This document shows, piece after piece, positions 1-9,891 of a stretch of 64,000 nt of DNA; the first letter of the stretch is position 1, and the number at the start of each line of letters is the position of its first letter. Source of the DNA: Lithodes maja (lineage: Eukaryota; Arthropoda; Malacostraca; Decapoda; Lithodidae); NCBI GenBank assembly GCA_037953745.1, contig JBAKBP010013201.1:1-64000 (forward strand), in the 5' to 3' direction. A program made the position numbers and the translations under genes. The notes below the pieces were generated by a model. That model searched no databases. It was given only the letters and a program-made list of their open reading frames with translations, and was not told the origin of the DNA.

Positions 1-637
1 GTACAATGTCAAGAACGTTATTACCACGGGTCGGCGTTCGAACAAATTGATAAAGCGAACTCTCTTGCAAGTTCGTATACAAGTCATGTCCGGAGTGTGA
101 AGTAAGAGTATCGCCCCACTTGGTCACAGGTAAATTAAAGTCGCCAAAAATTACGGTATCTTGTGAGTTACTTACATCTGCAATTTGTTCATAAATTTCT
201 CGGTCAGTTTGCACTGATTGAGCTGGAGGTCTGTATATTAACGCAAGTATTATTTTTGTACCTTTATTATTCTTTATTAGCACAAAAGATGTGTCGACGT
301 TCACAATTTGAGGTTTTGACACGAGGGTCGGGTTAAGACTTTCTTTGATATAAAATAAAACGCCACCTCCATTTTTATTTATTCGGCTGTTCTCAAACAT
401 TACATAACCGGGAAGTGAATACTCTGCTAAAAAGTCTCTATCTTCTGTATTGAGCCAAGATTCTGTTATGCCAATCACATCATAATTTTCTGTAAACACT
501 AGTTCCTCTAAATCTGAAAATTTATTGCGTATGCTACGAGCGTTTGCATAGAAAACCTTTAAAGTTGCGGTTTTAGAACTCGCAGAACGTTCTTTCATCG
601 AATTTTTGGTTCTGGTCGGATCTACATTTACATTCAT
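1..637 (-). CDS. ORF2 N-terminus: APE-type endonuclease of family A (partial)
   Basis: The frame opens with ATG at 637 and stays open for about 212 codons to the window edge. It encodes the start of an apurinic/apyrimidinic-type endonuclease, which in non-LTR elements nicks the target DNA to prime reverse transcription. Visible motifs in order are NARSIRN, GITESWLN (catalytic Glu), GGGV, YRPP and GDFNLP (Asp/Asn pair). The SDH block seen in the sister copies lies past the edge. The start codon follows the ORF1 stop by about 98 bp. The closest match in the window is the plus-strand copy starting at 28352. The reverse transcriptase half is not in this window, so activity of this copy cannot be judged. 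Confidence 0.85.
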   Translation of the reverse strand, partial: MNVNVDPTRTKNSMKERSASSKTATLKVFYANARSIRNKFSDLEELVFTENYDVIGITESWLNTEDRDFLAEYSLPGYVMFENSRINKNGGGVLFYIKESLNPTLVSKPQIVNVDTSFVLIKNNKGTKIILALIYRPPAQSVQTDREIYEQIADVSNSQDTVIFGDFNLPVTKWGDTLTSHSGHDLYTNLQESSLYQFVRTPTRGNNVLDIV

Positions 638-735
638 GGCTGTCCTCGGTCCTCGGTCGTTATCCCTGACGGTTTTGAATTTGGGTACTGTTGGTGGAGA
701 TTTATCCAAATTCGCGGTTCTTGACGGATTAGTAT

Positions 736-1773
736 TTAATTCCTTTGTAGGTTGCCGTCCTCGCTGTCTTCGGTCCTCCTTCCTGGTTGTCCTGTGCTGA
801 GTCGATTTCTTCTCCGAAAATCCTTCACCGCATCGTTGAGAAGACGCCCAAAACGTGCTGCTCCCACCTGGTTCAGATGAACTCCATCGTCCGAAAACAA
901 ATAGTCATCGTAGTAGAAATTGTCCCAGGTGTCGACGAATCCCACGTTCTCCTTCCTGCAGAGGTTTGCTAGACAACGATTTGTGCTGGTGGCTATGTTG
1001 TAAAATCGGCTCTCTACACCGAGCCGGGGGACGATTCCTGAGACGATGATCCTTGATGACTTCTCCTTAAATGACTTGATCAGCTGCTGGTACTTTAAAA
1101 GCAAATCTTCCGACCGGGTTCGCTGCACATCGTTGGATCCAACGTGGATGACGTACATTGTATTAGCAGGGGCCAGCTTTGATACTTCGTCAACTGCTGC
1201 AACTACGTCATCCACACCACCACCAGGGATACAAAAACGCTTCCTGGTCTTAGGTGCCCTGGCGCAAAACTCTGTGAGCTGACCACGTATCATCGAGTCT
1301 CCCACGAGCCAGACTTCTTCTATTTCCTCTTCGTCATCTGAGTCTGCGAGTATCTGGAAACGGTTTTGACACTCGGTAATCGGTATGTGTTTCCTGGTCT
1401 TGGGGCAAACGTTGTTCCTCACGACACGGAAGTTGTCTTGAGGGGGAAGAGAGTCACTATTTGTATCTTGAGTATCGGATACATCAGCTGAAGTGGCTAC
1501 TGTAGGCGTTGAATTGTTGGCAGTTGACGTTGGGGCGTTGGTGGCTGCTGGAGTTGCGGTGACAATTGAAGTTTGTGGTACTCCAACGTTGAGTGTTACA
1601 AACTCTTGGAGTGATTCCAGCTTCATGGTGAGGACGTTGATCTTGTTGTAGGCTTCATCTAATTTCACTGTAAAATTCTCTCGTTGCTGGCAGAGCCGGC
1701 AGTCTTGAAGATCGATAGTAGCAAACATGGACTCACCAAACCTACCGGCGCAGTTCGCACAAGCGCGAGGCAT
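736..1773 (-). CDS. ORF1 with N-terminal zinc-binding motif and SGNH esterase domain (family A)
   Basis: Complete 345-aa ORF1. The longer frame begins with GTG at 1785; I take the ATG at 1773, giving MPRACANC. Residues 5-28 hold two CxxC pairs that could bind zinc. A possible coiled coil (about 35-60) is followed by a Thr/Ser/Ala/Asn-rich linker (about 70-115). From about residue 150 there is an SGNH/GDSL hydrolase fold: VGDSM with nucleophile Ser160, GSND with Asn214, and DDGVHLN with Asp296 and His299. All catalytic positions are present. Esterase-type ORF1 proteins are known from CR1/L2-group retrotransposons; the role is unclear, with lipid or membrane binding proposed. Sister copies retain only C-terminal parts (28139-28284, 43165-43735). 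Confidence 0.88.
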   Translation of the reverse strand: MPRACANCAGRFGESMFATIDLQDCRLCQQRENFTVKLDEAYNKINVLTMKLESLQEFVTLNVGVPQTSIVTATPAATNAPTSTANNSTPTVATSADVSDTQDTNSDSLPPQDNFRVVRNNVCPKTRKHIPITECQNRFQILADSDDEEEIEEVWLVGDSMIRGQLTEFCARAPKTRKRFCIPGGGVDDVVAAVDEVSKLAPANTMYVIHVGSNDVQRTRSEDLLLKYQQLIKSFKEKSSRIIVSGIVPRLGVESRFYNIATSTNRCLANLCRKENVGFVDTWDNFYYDDYLFSDDGVHLNQVGAARFGRLLNDAVKDFRRRNRLSTGQPGRRTEDSEDGNLQRN

Positions 1774-3059
1774 GGTGACAGTCACTTTCTTCAGATCACT
1801 TCACTCACTTAAAAAACAATTCACTCACTTTAAAACACTTCACTCACTTTAAAAACACTTCAATCACTTCAACCGAAAACAAATATGCTGAAATACGCAG
1901 AAATAGGTTATCAGGGGTGATAGCCTAACCGAAAACAAAAATGTTGAGATACGCAGAATTAGGCTTCCAGGGGCGATAGCCTAACCAAAAAATTTTTTTT
2001 AAAATTGAAATACGCAATAATAGGCTACCAGCGTTGAATAGCCTAACCGAAAATAATAAAATTGAAATTCGCAGAAATAGGCTACCAGGTGTGATAACCT
2101 AACCTTAAACAAATATATGTATAACAGAATATGTAACTAAATATACAATTCACCAAATAGAGATTATATAAAAATAAAGTGTGACTGCACACAAGGGGTT
2201 AATATACTGTGTCAACAGATGGCCCTGGTGTCGCTGTAGCCTAGTAAAGCAGTAGCCTACTCTTTTTAGATAAAAAAAGTGTATCAGTCAAAGGTTATTA
2301 CAAGATCGTGCAAGCAACAACTAAAATTACAGATATATACTGTATAGCTACAGTAGGATACTAAATACAATATCTACAAGAGTTAATAATAAAACAGATT
2401 GGCTGGCTATAGGCTAGGCTAGGTTTGGGTTAGGTCAAAAGCTTGGCAGGTTGGGTTAGGCTAGGTTAGTTTGTACAAATACCACCCTTAGCTTAAAGTA
2501 AAATCAGTCTGAGGAGAAAAAGTCAAGAAAATATCTAGGGGGAAAAGATAAATGAATGCACTTAAATTTGGTACAAAATTTGCTGGAATTTAATGTATAA
2601 TCCCCCCAAAAGGTTTGTTTACAAAATGGCGTTGGCGTTAGTCTCTGTAGGCAGGTTAGTTAGTAAACAATATTGTTTATTAGCAAATTAATATGCAAAG
2701 CTTAACTTACATACAAGGCAGTTAAATAGATACTTACTACAGTAGGTAATGGGTAAAATTAGGGGCTACGATTTTATATAAAATAGTAATAAGAGAGCGT
2801 TTGTTTACAAAGCAAAACAAAACAATAGATGGCGCTAGTGGCGCCCTGTCCGAGCAGGAGTCTTGTGATAAACACAAAGTTTATCAGTCAATACACAGCG
2901 AAATATCGTGCAGTGTTACTTACTAAGCTACAGGATGGTTAAACGTGCTCTTAACCACCTTTCATGCACAAGAATGAAGAGGATGAGTAGTTAATACTCA
3001 AATTATGATCGATATCGTGAGAGCGTTGACAGAGCGTCTGCAGCGTCTGGCGGTAGAGT

Positions 3060-3061
<2 letters not shown>
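1774..3061 (-). other. Probable 5' untranslated/promoter region of copy A1
   Basis: No coding frame is visible. The segment lies between the ORF1 start and a (GA)n tract that I take as the target-site boundary. It contains a tandem repeat (separate entry) and a TTAGG-like stretch near 2400-2475. The exact 5' end is uncertain because the other two copies are truncated inside ORF1 and give no comparison. Part of it could instead be unrelated flanking DNA. Confidence 0.45.
1865..2105. repeat. Four tandem units of about 56-62 bp in the 5' region of A1
   Basis: Four imperfect units share the order CCTAACCgAAAA, then a TGAAATaCGCA-like stretch, then ATAGGCTaCCAGg.GTGATA. A partial fifth begins near 2098. 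Units differ by substitutions and small indels. Tandem units upstream of ORF1 often serve as internal promoter modules in non-LTR elements; that role here is inference. Confidence 0.75.

Positions 3062-3094
<33 letters not shown>
3062..3094. repeat. (GA)n microsatellite at the 5' edge of A1
   Basis: Uninterrupted GA dinucleotides. On the strand of the retroelement this is a TC tract directly upstream of its inferred 5' end. A2 and A3 show the same arrangement. Confidence 0.9.
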
Positions 3095-3099
<5 letters not shown>

Positions 3100-3190
3100 C
3101 TACCGAAAAATATACACATTTATCTCGAAAGGGGGCCGTGGGGGTGATATTTTTGTTTAGCTTGATGGATGTCTTGGGAAGAAACTAAAC
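3095..3190 (-). mobile_element. MITE family I, terminal half only
   Basis: Matches the end half of the family I MITE: a CTACCGAAAAAT segment, a weakly conserved 'aaaggggg' stretch, then TTGATGGATGTCTTGGGA before AAACTA. The other half and the left TTAA are missing, apparently where the GA tract and element A1 begin. Confidence 0.65.
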
Positions 3191-3369
3191 TAATTAGATA
3201 CAACAAATATATATATATATATATATTGTTACGTATCTTGATCCTCAAGTGGTTAACTTGTTGAATCTAGATAGCACAGAGATATATATTAAGGTATGAG
3301 TCAGCTGAAGGCAAAACAAAAGTAAAATCTAATAAAATTATGTCCTGTTGTTGCTTCCTTTCCTTTTGG

Positions 3370-3455
3370 ATCTTAGGACTTGGTATAAGTTTTTAGAGGG
3401 GGCACTTGTTGCAGGTAGCTTTGCCTTTTGTCTCTTTCATACATTAACATAAAAA
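3370..3455 (+). repeat. Dispersed tail repeat, copy 1
   Basis: Shares the block GGCACTTGTTGCAGGTAGC followed by TTTGCCTTTTGTCTC and an A-rich end with 34635-34790 and 35225-35340. It is probably the 3' end of a retroposon family, not identified. Confidence 0.5.
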
Positions 3456-3849
3456 AAACGTTGATTAGATTCCGTATATCAGCCACTTTGCACATTGCTC
3501 CCACAGAGTTATGTTCGAAGCCTTACCATCCAACACTGGGAGAACTTTAACATTAGGGGGCAAATTGTGCAATGTCAGATGGATGTTATGTGGAAGGCTC
3601 TGTATTCCTGGCCGGAGTTTGGTAAAAGAGATAATTGGCTTTCTCTTACATATTGAGGAAGCTCCATGATTTCCACTGGCTCTATTACACAATGATGATG
3701 ATAAACATAAACAATGTTAGGAGGAGGAGGAGGAGCTAACGAAAAGCAAGAATATAGCCAAAGTGGAAGAGACAAGAATATAAATAAATACATTCACAAA
3801 ATAATAACAGGGAAAACAACGAAGAAATATATTAAATATAAAATGTTTA

Positions 3850-4147
3850 ACATTTGTGATTTTTTGGGAGCTGCATGTTGTAAATATGAAAACAGACAAC
3901 GAAATCAATAACGAAATGGAAAAAGTCGAAAGTGTTGAATATTTGTGAGCACTTGGGAGCTGTATGGTGTAAATATAACAGAGACACGAACAACGAAATG
4001 AAAAAACGTCGAAAGTGTTGAATAGAAGTGAATATTTGGGAGTTATATGACGTAAATAATAGAACACAGTCACCGAAATCAACAACGAAATGAAAAAAGT
4101 CGAAAGTGTTGAATATTTGTGAGCACTTGGGAGCTGTATGGTGTAAA
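3850..4147. repeat. Tandem repeat, about 83-91 bp period, 3.5 units
   Basis: Each unit contains TTGGGAGCTGTATGGTGTAA, then an ACGAAATGAAAAAAG-like stretch and CGAAAGTGTTGAAT. The CGAAAGTGTT anchors lie at about 3927, 4010 and 4101. Open frames across it on the minus strand are by-products of the repeat. Confidence 0.75.
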
Positions 4148-4282
4148 TAAAGGAAAACGGGAGAGTGGAATAAAGAAGGAAGCACAGAGAATGGAAATAA
4201 AGAAGAGAACGATGCAGTGGAGGAGGGGGATTTGAGAGCTTGATTGCATTCGGAAAGGAAGAATGGTCAGTCTGGAATTCTC

Positions 4283-4600
4283 TTAAGGGTGTGAGGATTT
4301 TTTCTGGACCCCCTTCTCCTTCAGGTTTAGCAGTTTTTACATAATATTAAGACGTTTGCCTCATTAGTTTGGCGATTTTAAGACCTTTCGACCTATTTCT
4401 TTGCTAATATGAAGATCTTTCGTGCCACTTAGGTGTCGATTTTTCTAGCGAGTAATAGCGAGCCTGTAATTTAGGAGGAACTGGAAATCGACCGGGATAT
4501 TTATCTACCGAAAAATGTACTAATTTATCTCGAAAGGCGATCTTGAGGGTGTTTTTTTGCTTAAGCTTGATGGAGGTCAAGGGAGCAAACTTGAAAAACA
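4283..4600 (-). mobile_element. MITE family I
   Basis: Begins at a TTAA followed by GGGtgtGAGG and carries the family landmarks in order: GGACCCCCTTCTCC, TTTAAGAC blocks, GTGCCACTTAGGTGTCGAT, a GCGAGTAATAGCGAGCCTG core, CTACCGAAAAATGTAC and TTGATGGAGGTC. The right end is indistinct. A TTAA target suggests piggyBac-type mobilisation. It has no coding capacity. Confidence 0.8.
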
Positions 4601-4622
4601 AATATTATATATATATAGCCTA

Positions 4623-4626
<4 letters not shown>

Positions 4627-4670
<44 letters not shown>

Positions 4671-4672
4671 TG
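4627..4672. repeat. (TA)n microsatellite
   Basis: About 46 bp of TA repeat. Similar TA tracts of 40-175 bp occur near 22430, 35337, 39479, 44606 and 51490. Confidence 0.9.
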
Positions 4673-4674
4673 TA

Positions 4675-4865
4675 TATACTGTATATCTTCACCTGATCTC
4701 AATAGCTCAAAAAGGACTTCTGTAATCAAGTTATTATTTCTACTATTTGGGGGAAGTCAGTCAGGGAATAGGTGTGGAGATTAACAGCCCTTTATCACTG
4801 GCCCTTTCTGAGTTACAGAGGTTAAGGGTGACGATGTTTGGTCTACCCATGATGAACAGGGTATA
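4675..4865 (+). mobile_element. Short foldback element, diverged copy
   Basis: Aligns by eye with 38911-39124: CTCAAAAAGGACT, AATATTTCTACCA-like block, GGAATAGGTGTGGAGATT and GAGTTACAGAGGTTA. The terminal inverted repeats are weaker than in the 38.9 kb copy. Confidence 0.55.
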
Positions 4866-5333
4866 GTTTGTATTTATTTTATATATATATTTTGTTAGGT
4901 CAGTATAGTAACTTCTTTATGGTTTACTCAAATTTCACCAAATTCGCTGAAGTGGTTGACCCTGGTATAAGAAAAATAACTGCAAATTACCAGACACATT
5001 CTACGAAGGTCAAGATAAAGGTCAAAGGTCAAGTTCAATAATCATATTCATAATTTCTCATAAGGCAAGTAGAACAGTTAAAAATAGATAGCGGAGATGT
5101 GAGGCATGTGTTTGCAATAAATATAAAGGAAAGATACGTGTGAAGCAAAGGTAAAACAGGATACAGGAGCCGTGAAGTGCGAAGGGGTCCCTGCGAGAGA
5201 GATAGAGAGAGATAGAGATATTTACATAGATACACATAGATACACTGGCCACATAGACATTACGATCCAAACGAGGTGGTCAGGACTTAATTCTAGTAGA
5301 GATGTCATATCCGATAGAACAGAGAGCGAGTGC

Positions 5334-5367
<34 letters not shown>

Positions 5368-5529
5368 GTGAGTGGGTGCAGTTGAAGACAATTGTTTCCA
5401 ATAGAGTGGGAATTGGCCGAAAATACCTCCAGAATTGATGGTGGAAGCGAAAGTAATTCCCGGAGAAGGAGTGATAAATGGGCTTCTATTATTCTTTTTC
5501 GGCCAGATTTCCGCATTGTTATTATATAC

Positions 5530-5898
5530 GAGAGGAGACTGGCCGGTTGTTTGGTCTATTACTTTATTTATTCATATATTTTTTTAGTTTCCTCCCTAGA
5601 CCTCCATCAAGCTTAGAAAAACACCCCCTAGACCCCCCTTCAAGATAAATTTGTACATTTTTCGGTAGAAAAATTTCCCGGCCAAAGGCCGGTCCCTCTT
5701 AAAATTGCAGGCTCGCTATCGCTCGCCAGGAAATAATCGACACCTAAATGGCACGAAAGGTCTTAAAATTGACAACGAAATGGGGCGAAAGGTGTTAAAA
5801 TCGCCAAACTAATGGGCCGAACGTCTTATAATATCAAAACTAGTGAGGCTAAACATTAGGGAGAAGGGGGTCCAGAAAAACGGTCTGCCTCCCCTTAA
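5530..5898 (+). mobile_element. MITE family I
   Basis: Carries AGTTTCCTCCCTAGACCTCC, a TTTGTACATTTTTCGGTAG block, a CCGGCCAAAGGCCGG hairpin, GGCTCGCTATCGCTCGCCAG and GACACCTAAATGGCACGAAA. It ends in CTGCCTCCCCTTAA. The left edge near 5530 is diffuse. A family II MITE follows 11 bp later. Confidence 0.8.
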
Positions 5899-5909
5899 CT
5901 TTCTCTTCC

Positions 5910-6290
5910 TTAAGGGGGCCCACCTCGCCTTTTTTTTCTCATTCTCTCCCTCTCTCTTTGGGTTGTATTCATTCAGCCTACTATTTTAAGACGTTTACCC
6001 CCATCCAGGTGTCAATATTCTCCTGGTGAGCGGTAGCGAGCCAACATATATATATTATATATATATATTTTTACAGCAAGCTAAATTTGTACATTTTTCG
6101 ATAGAAAAATATCTCCGGCGAAGCTGGATTTCTCTATACAATGCTGGCTCGCTAACGCTCGCCAGGATGAAATCGACACCTGGATGGGGATAAACGTCTT
6201 AAAACAGTTGGCTGAATGGGGCCGAATGGATACAAGCCAAAGAAAGAGAGAAAAGGAGAGAATAAAAACAAAGCAGGTGACCCCCCTTAT
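5910..6290 (+). mobile_element. MITE family II (long-terminal-inverted-repeat foldback)
   Basis: Starts TTAAGGGGGCCCACC and ends GGTGACCCCCCTTAT. The two arms, about 170 bp each, are near-complementary, so the element folds on itself around a TA-rich centre and a CCGGCGAAGCTGG stem. Both arms carry the CCTGG(T/C)GAGCG core shared with family I. The right TTAA has mutated to TTAT. No coding frame. Confidence 0.85.
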
Positions 6291-6347
6291 AGTTATATTC
6301 AGCCTGGGAGTTCAGTTTATTATCATATTACTATCCTTATAATTTGA

Positions 6348-8113
6348 TTAACCCCTTCAGGACGATGACGCCTTGTTATCCTTGATCTTGGCTAAAACTA
6401 GATGATTTTTGATAGTTTCAGAGGGACCTATGTTATTTTTGATAGTTTCAGAGGGACCTATGTTATTTTTGATAGTTTCAGAGGGACCTATGTTATTTTT
6501 GATAGTTTCAGAGGGACCTATGTTATTTTTGATAGTTTCAGAGGGACCTATGTTATTTTTGATAGTTTCAGAGGGACCTATGTTATTTGTGATAGTTTCA
6601 GAGGGACCTATGTTATTTTTGATAGTTTCAGAGGGACCTATGTTATTTTTGATAGTTTCAGAGGGACCTATGTTATTTTTGATAGTTTCAGAGGGACCTA
6701 TGTTATTTTTGATAGTTTCAGAGGGACCTATGTTATTTTTGATAGTTTCAGAGGGACCTATGTTATTTTTGATAGTTTCAGAGGGACCTATGTTATTTTT
6801 GATAGTTTCAGAGGGACCTATGTTATTTTTGATAGTTTCAGAGGGACCTATGTTATTTTTGATAGTTTCAGAGGGACCTATGTTATTTTTGATAGTTTCA
6901 GAGGGACCTATGTTATTTTTGATAGTTTCAGAGGGACCTATGTTATTTTTGATAGTTTCAGAGGGACCTATGTTATTTTTGATAGTTTCAGAGGGATCTA
7001 TGTTATTTTTGATAGTTTCAGAGGGACCTATGTTATTTTGATAGTTTCAGAGGGACATATTATTTTGATAGTTTCAGAGGGACCTATGTTATTTTTGATA
7101 GTTTCAGAGGGACCTATGTTATTTTTGATAGTTTCAGAGGGACCTATGTTATTTTTGATAGTTTCAGAGGGACCTATGTTATTTTTGATAGTTTCAGAGG
7201 GACCTATGTTATTTTTGATAGTTTCAGAGGGACCTATGTTATTTTTGATAGTTTCAGAGGGACCTATGTTATTTTTGATAGTTTCAGAGGGACCTATGTT
7301 ATTTTTGATAGTTTCAGAGGGACCTATGTTATTTTTGATAGTTTCAGAGGGACCTATGTTATTTTTGATAGTTTCAGAGGGACCTATGTTATTTTTGATA
7401 GTTTCAGAGGGACCTATGTTATTTGTGATAGTTTCAGAGGGACTTATGTTATTTTTGATAGTTTCAGAGGGACCTATGTTATTTTTGATAGTTTCAGAGG
7501 GACCTATGTTATTTTTGATAATTTCAGAGGGATCTGTTATTTTTGATAGTTTCAGAGGGACCTATGTTATTTTTGATAGTTTCAGAAGGACCTATGTTAT
7601 TTTTGATAGTTTCAGAGGGACCTATATTATTTTGATAGTTTCAGAGGGACCTATGTTATTTTTGATAGTTTCAGAGGGACCTATGTTATTTTTGATAGTT
7701 TCAGAGGGACCTATGTTATTTTTGATAGTTTCAGAGGGACCTATGTTATTTTTGATAGTTTCAGAGGGACCTATGTTATTTTTGATAGTTTCAGAGGGAC
7801 CTATGTTATTTTTGATAGTTTCAGAGGGACCTATGTTAGTTTTGATAGTTTCAGAGGGACCTATGTTATTTTTGATAGTTTCAGAGGGACCTATGTTATT
7901 TTTGATAGTTTCAGAGGGACCTATGTTATTTTTGATAGTTTCAGAGGGACCTATGTTAGTTTTGATAGTTTCAGAGGGACCTATGTTATTTGGAGGGTTT
8001 ATTGAGATCGTAGTTACCGATCTGAGTCCTAGAGGTAGATTATAAGCCAAAGAACATAGTCTAATAGTAACCAGATTATGACGGAAATTACGTCATGGTG
8101 CTGAAGGGGTTAA
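6348..8113. mobile_element. MITE family III expanded by an internal minisatellite
   Basis: Bounded by TTAA on both sides, with terminal inverted repeats CCCCTTCAGGACGATGACG and, at the other end, the complement of CCCCTTCAGCACCATGACG (17 of 19 match by eye). About 50 bp of left and 125 bp of right unique sequence flank a long 30-bp array. Without the array the element would be about 180 bp, similar to other family III copies. Confidence 0.75.
6402..7990. repeat. 30-bp minisatellite, about 53 units
   Basis: The unit reads TTTGATAGTTTCAGAGGGAC then CTATGTTATT and is very homogeneous. Occasional single-base changes (TTGT for TTTT; GATCTA or GACTTA for GACCTA) and a few indels near 7040, 7065, 7530 and 7630 shift the phase. 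The long frames on both strands repeat IFDSFRGTYV or its frame-shifted versions and switch frame at each indel, so they are not taken as protein. Confidence 0.97.
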
Positions 8114-8244
8114 TAATCTGAGTGCCATAGGATTGTCGGATTGATTGTTTCGGCGTCTGGCATCAGTTATAAGTTAACCCTTTCAGTACCGGTGCCGTCC
8201 TATTTATTGTAATCCGGTTGCTGCCAGACGATGTGATTCAGTAT

Positions 8245-8461
8245 TTAACCCTTTGAGTACCTGCGACGTGTGTTATATTGTATTCTAGCTATGTTGAGAC
8301 GATAGTATGCAGGTTAGGACAGATTTGTGGTAGTTAAAAGGGTTTTCGTTGAGATAGTTTGAAGCCATATTATTGCCTGAGGTCCTTCCTAAGCTGTATC
8401 AAATCGTCTAATATTTGCCAGAATATGATGAAAAGGACGTCCCTGGTACTGTACGGGTTAA
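8245..8461. mobile_element. MITE family III
   Basis: TTAA on both sides with ends CCCTTTGAGTACCTGCGACG and the complement of CCCGTACAGTACCAGGGACG. A truncated relative starts at TTAA 8174 (CCCTTTCAGTACC). Its right TTAA (8458-8461) is also the left TTAA of the next MITE. Confidence 0.65.
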
Positions 8462-8774
8462 GGGGAGGTGTTTAGTTTCCTCCCTAGACTTCCATCAAGC
8501 TTAAAATTACACTCCCTAGACCCTCTTTCAAGATACATTTTTCGGTAGAAAAATTGTTCCGGCCGAAGGCCGATTACTCTTAAATTACAGGCTCGCTATC
8601 GCTCGCCAGGATAAAATCGACACCTAAATGGCACGAAAGGTCTTAAAATTGACAGAATGGGGCGGAAATTCTTAAAAATCACCAAACTAATGGGGCAAAC
8701 GTCTTAAAATCTCAAAAGACATGAGGGAGAAAGGGGTCAAGAAAAAAGTCCCTCAAGTGGAAACCTCCCCTTAA
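8458..8774 (+). mobile_element. MITE family I with clear terminal inverted repeats
   Basis: TTAAGGGGAGGTGTTTAG at the left and GGAAACCTCCCCTTAA at the right give matching inverted ends and TTAA duplications. Internal landmarks are complete: TTTTTCGGTAGAAAAAT, GGCCGAAGGCC, CTCGCTATCGCTCGCCAGG and AAATGGCACGAAAGGTC. About 317 bp, non-coding. Confidence 0.88.
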
Positions 8775-8812
8775 AGGGCCTCCAGTAATTTACCGGCTTC
8801 GGGCTATCACAC

Positions 8813-8914
8813 TTAACCCTTTTTACTACCACATATCCTTCTTAAACTGCACATAAGCGTCTAAATATAGGTAGTATTAAATCAGAAATACGTCGCTGGT
8901 ACAGAAGGGGTTAA
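8813..8914. mobile_element. MITE family III, short copy
   Basis: About 100 bp between TTAA sites, with ends CCCTTTTTACTACC and the complement of CCCCTTCTGTACC. The inner GTCGCTGGTACAGAAGGGG end matches the family. Confidence 0.6.
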
Positions 8915-9162
8915 GCCATTATTGTTTTGATGTCTGTATTTTATGTGTTTTGTTTCGATTAACTTAATCAAGATTACTATATGTACAGTATATATATAAT
9001 GTAACACTCCGTCATGATGGAGGTGAACATTTTTGGATATGGATTGTCCTAGTTTATTTTGACCTATTATTCACGTTGAAACAATTGTGTTATGCAAAGC
9101 TGTATTCAAAATTAATCTGATTGAAAAGACACAACCCTTCTAAATTGAGACCTGCAGTTAAA

Positions 9163-9289
9163 ATGAAAATGGAATGTGGAATTATTACTGACAATCGAAA
9201 TGACTTAATTGAAGCCATCAATATGCAAAATGGGGAAGTGTTTGGTTATAATTTGCGCTCGTCCGCGAATATTAATTTTGATAAAGTCT
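9163..9289 (+). pseudogene. Possible terminal-exon or retropseudogene remnant, split by an RTE insertion
   Basis: From ATG 9163 a short frame reads MKMECGIITDNRNDLIEAIN and onward. It is interrupted at 9289 by the retroposon at 9290-9900. Removing the insert and one copy of its duplication, the frame would end at TGA 9903-9905, about 43 residues in all. An AATAAA signal follows near 10006. A CTGCAG upstream of the ATG could be a splice acceptor. I do not recognise the peptide. It may be a host last exon, an old processed copy or chance. Confidence 0.25.
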
Positions 9290-9891
9290 GGGCAGTGTGT
9301 TGAGTAAAGATGGGACTATGGATGAAGAGGTGCGGGAGAGGGTACAACAGGGGAAGAGGGTTGTAGGAACGCTAAAAGCAGTAACAAGAAATAGGGTGGT
9401 CAGTATGGAAGTGAAGAAGTCCTTGCATGACAGTGTGGTAATCCCGACACTGACTTACAGAAGCGAAGCATGGACGTTGGTTGAGAGACTCAGACCAAGA
9501 GTGAGAGCAGTGGAAATTAATTACTTAAGGAGTGCGTGCGGAGTTACATGGAGGGATAGACAGACTAATGAGGAAGTAAGAAGGAGGTGTGGTGTGGAGG
9601 TAGATGTGCTGGAAAGTGTGAAAAGGAACAACTTGAGATGGTTCGGCCATATGGAACGTATGGAAAGCGAGAGAATGACTAAGAGGGTGTACGAGAGCGA
9701 GGTGGAGGGACAGAGGGGGAGAGGTAGACCGAATATGAGGTGGAAGGATGGAGTGAGGAACTACATGAACGAAGGCGGTGCTGGTTGGGAGGAGGGGCGT
9801 CGACTGACTGGGGACAGAGGTGCATGGGGGCGGTTCGTTCGTGGCCACCCCTTCGGGGATCACGGCGTCGGGCAATAGATAGATAGATAGA
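9290..9891 (+). mobile_element. 5'-truncated RTE-like retrotransposon (copy R1) with 9-bp target-site duplication
   Basis: Only the last 600 bp of the family remain, beginning within GGGCAGTGTGTTG and ending in the family tail GGGCAATAGATAGATAGATAG. ATAAAGTCT at 9281-9289 is repeated at 9892-9900, a clear target-site duplication. The frame to 9878 is open and encodes the C-terminal tail downstream of reverse transcriptase (SEAWTLVERLRPR, RWFGHMERM, WKDGVRNYMN). The first 'M' of that frame is a TTG codon and not a true start. Confidence 0.9.

Larger units (their letters stand above)
1..3061 (-). mobile_element. CR1/L2-like non-LTR retrotransposon, family A copy A1 (3' part outside window)
   Basis: Read on the minus strand, this copy has a probable 5' untranslated region (about 3061-1774), ORF1 with an SGNH esterase (1773-736) and the endonuclease end of ORF2 (637-1), which is cut by the window edge. 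Two more copies of the family occur at 28138-31673 and 40064-43736. The 5' boundary is inferred from the (GA)n tract at 3062-3094, because other copies are also bounded by TC/CT tracts on the element-sense strand. Unlike A2 and A3, the visible frames carry no stop or frameshift. Assignment to the CR1/L2 group rests on the esterase-type ORF1 and the RT of the sister copies. Confidence 0.8.

Noticed and set aside
6402..8045. A 547-residue open frame repeating IFDSFRGTYV
   Set aside because: The 30-bp unit is a multiple of three and free of stops in several frames. The frame changes at each indel and an open frame also exists on the other strand, so this is a minisatellite and not a gene.
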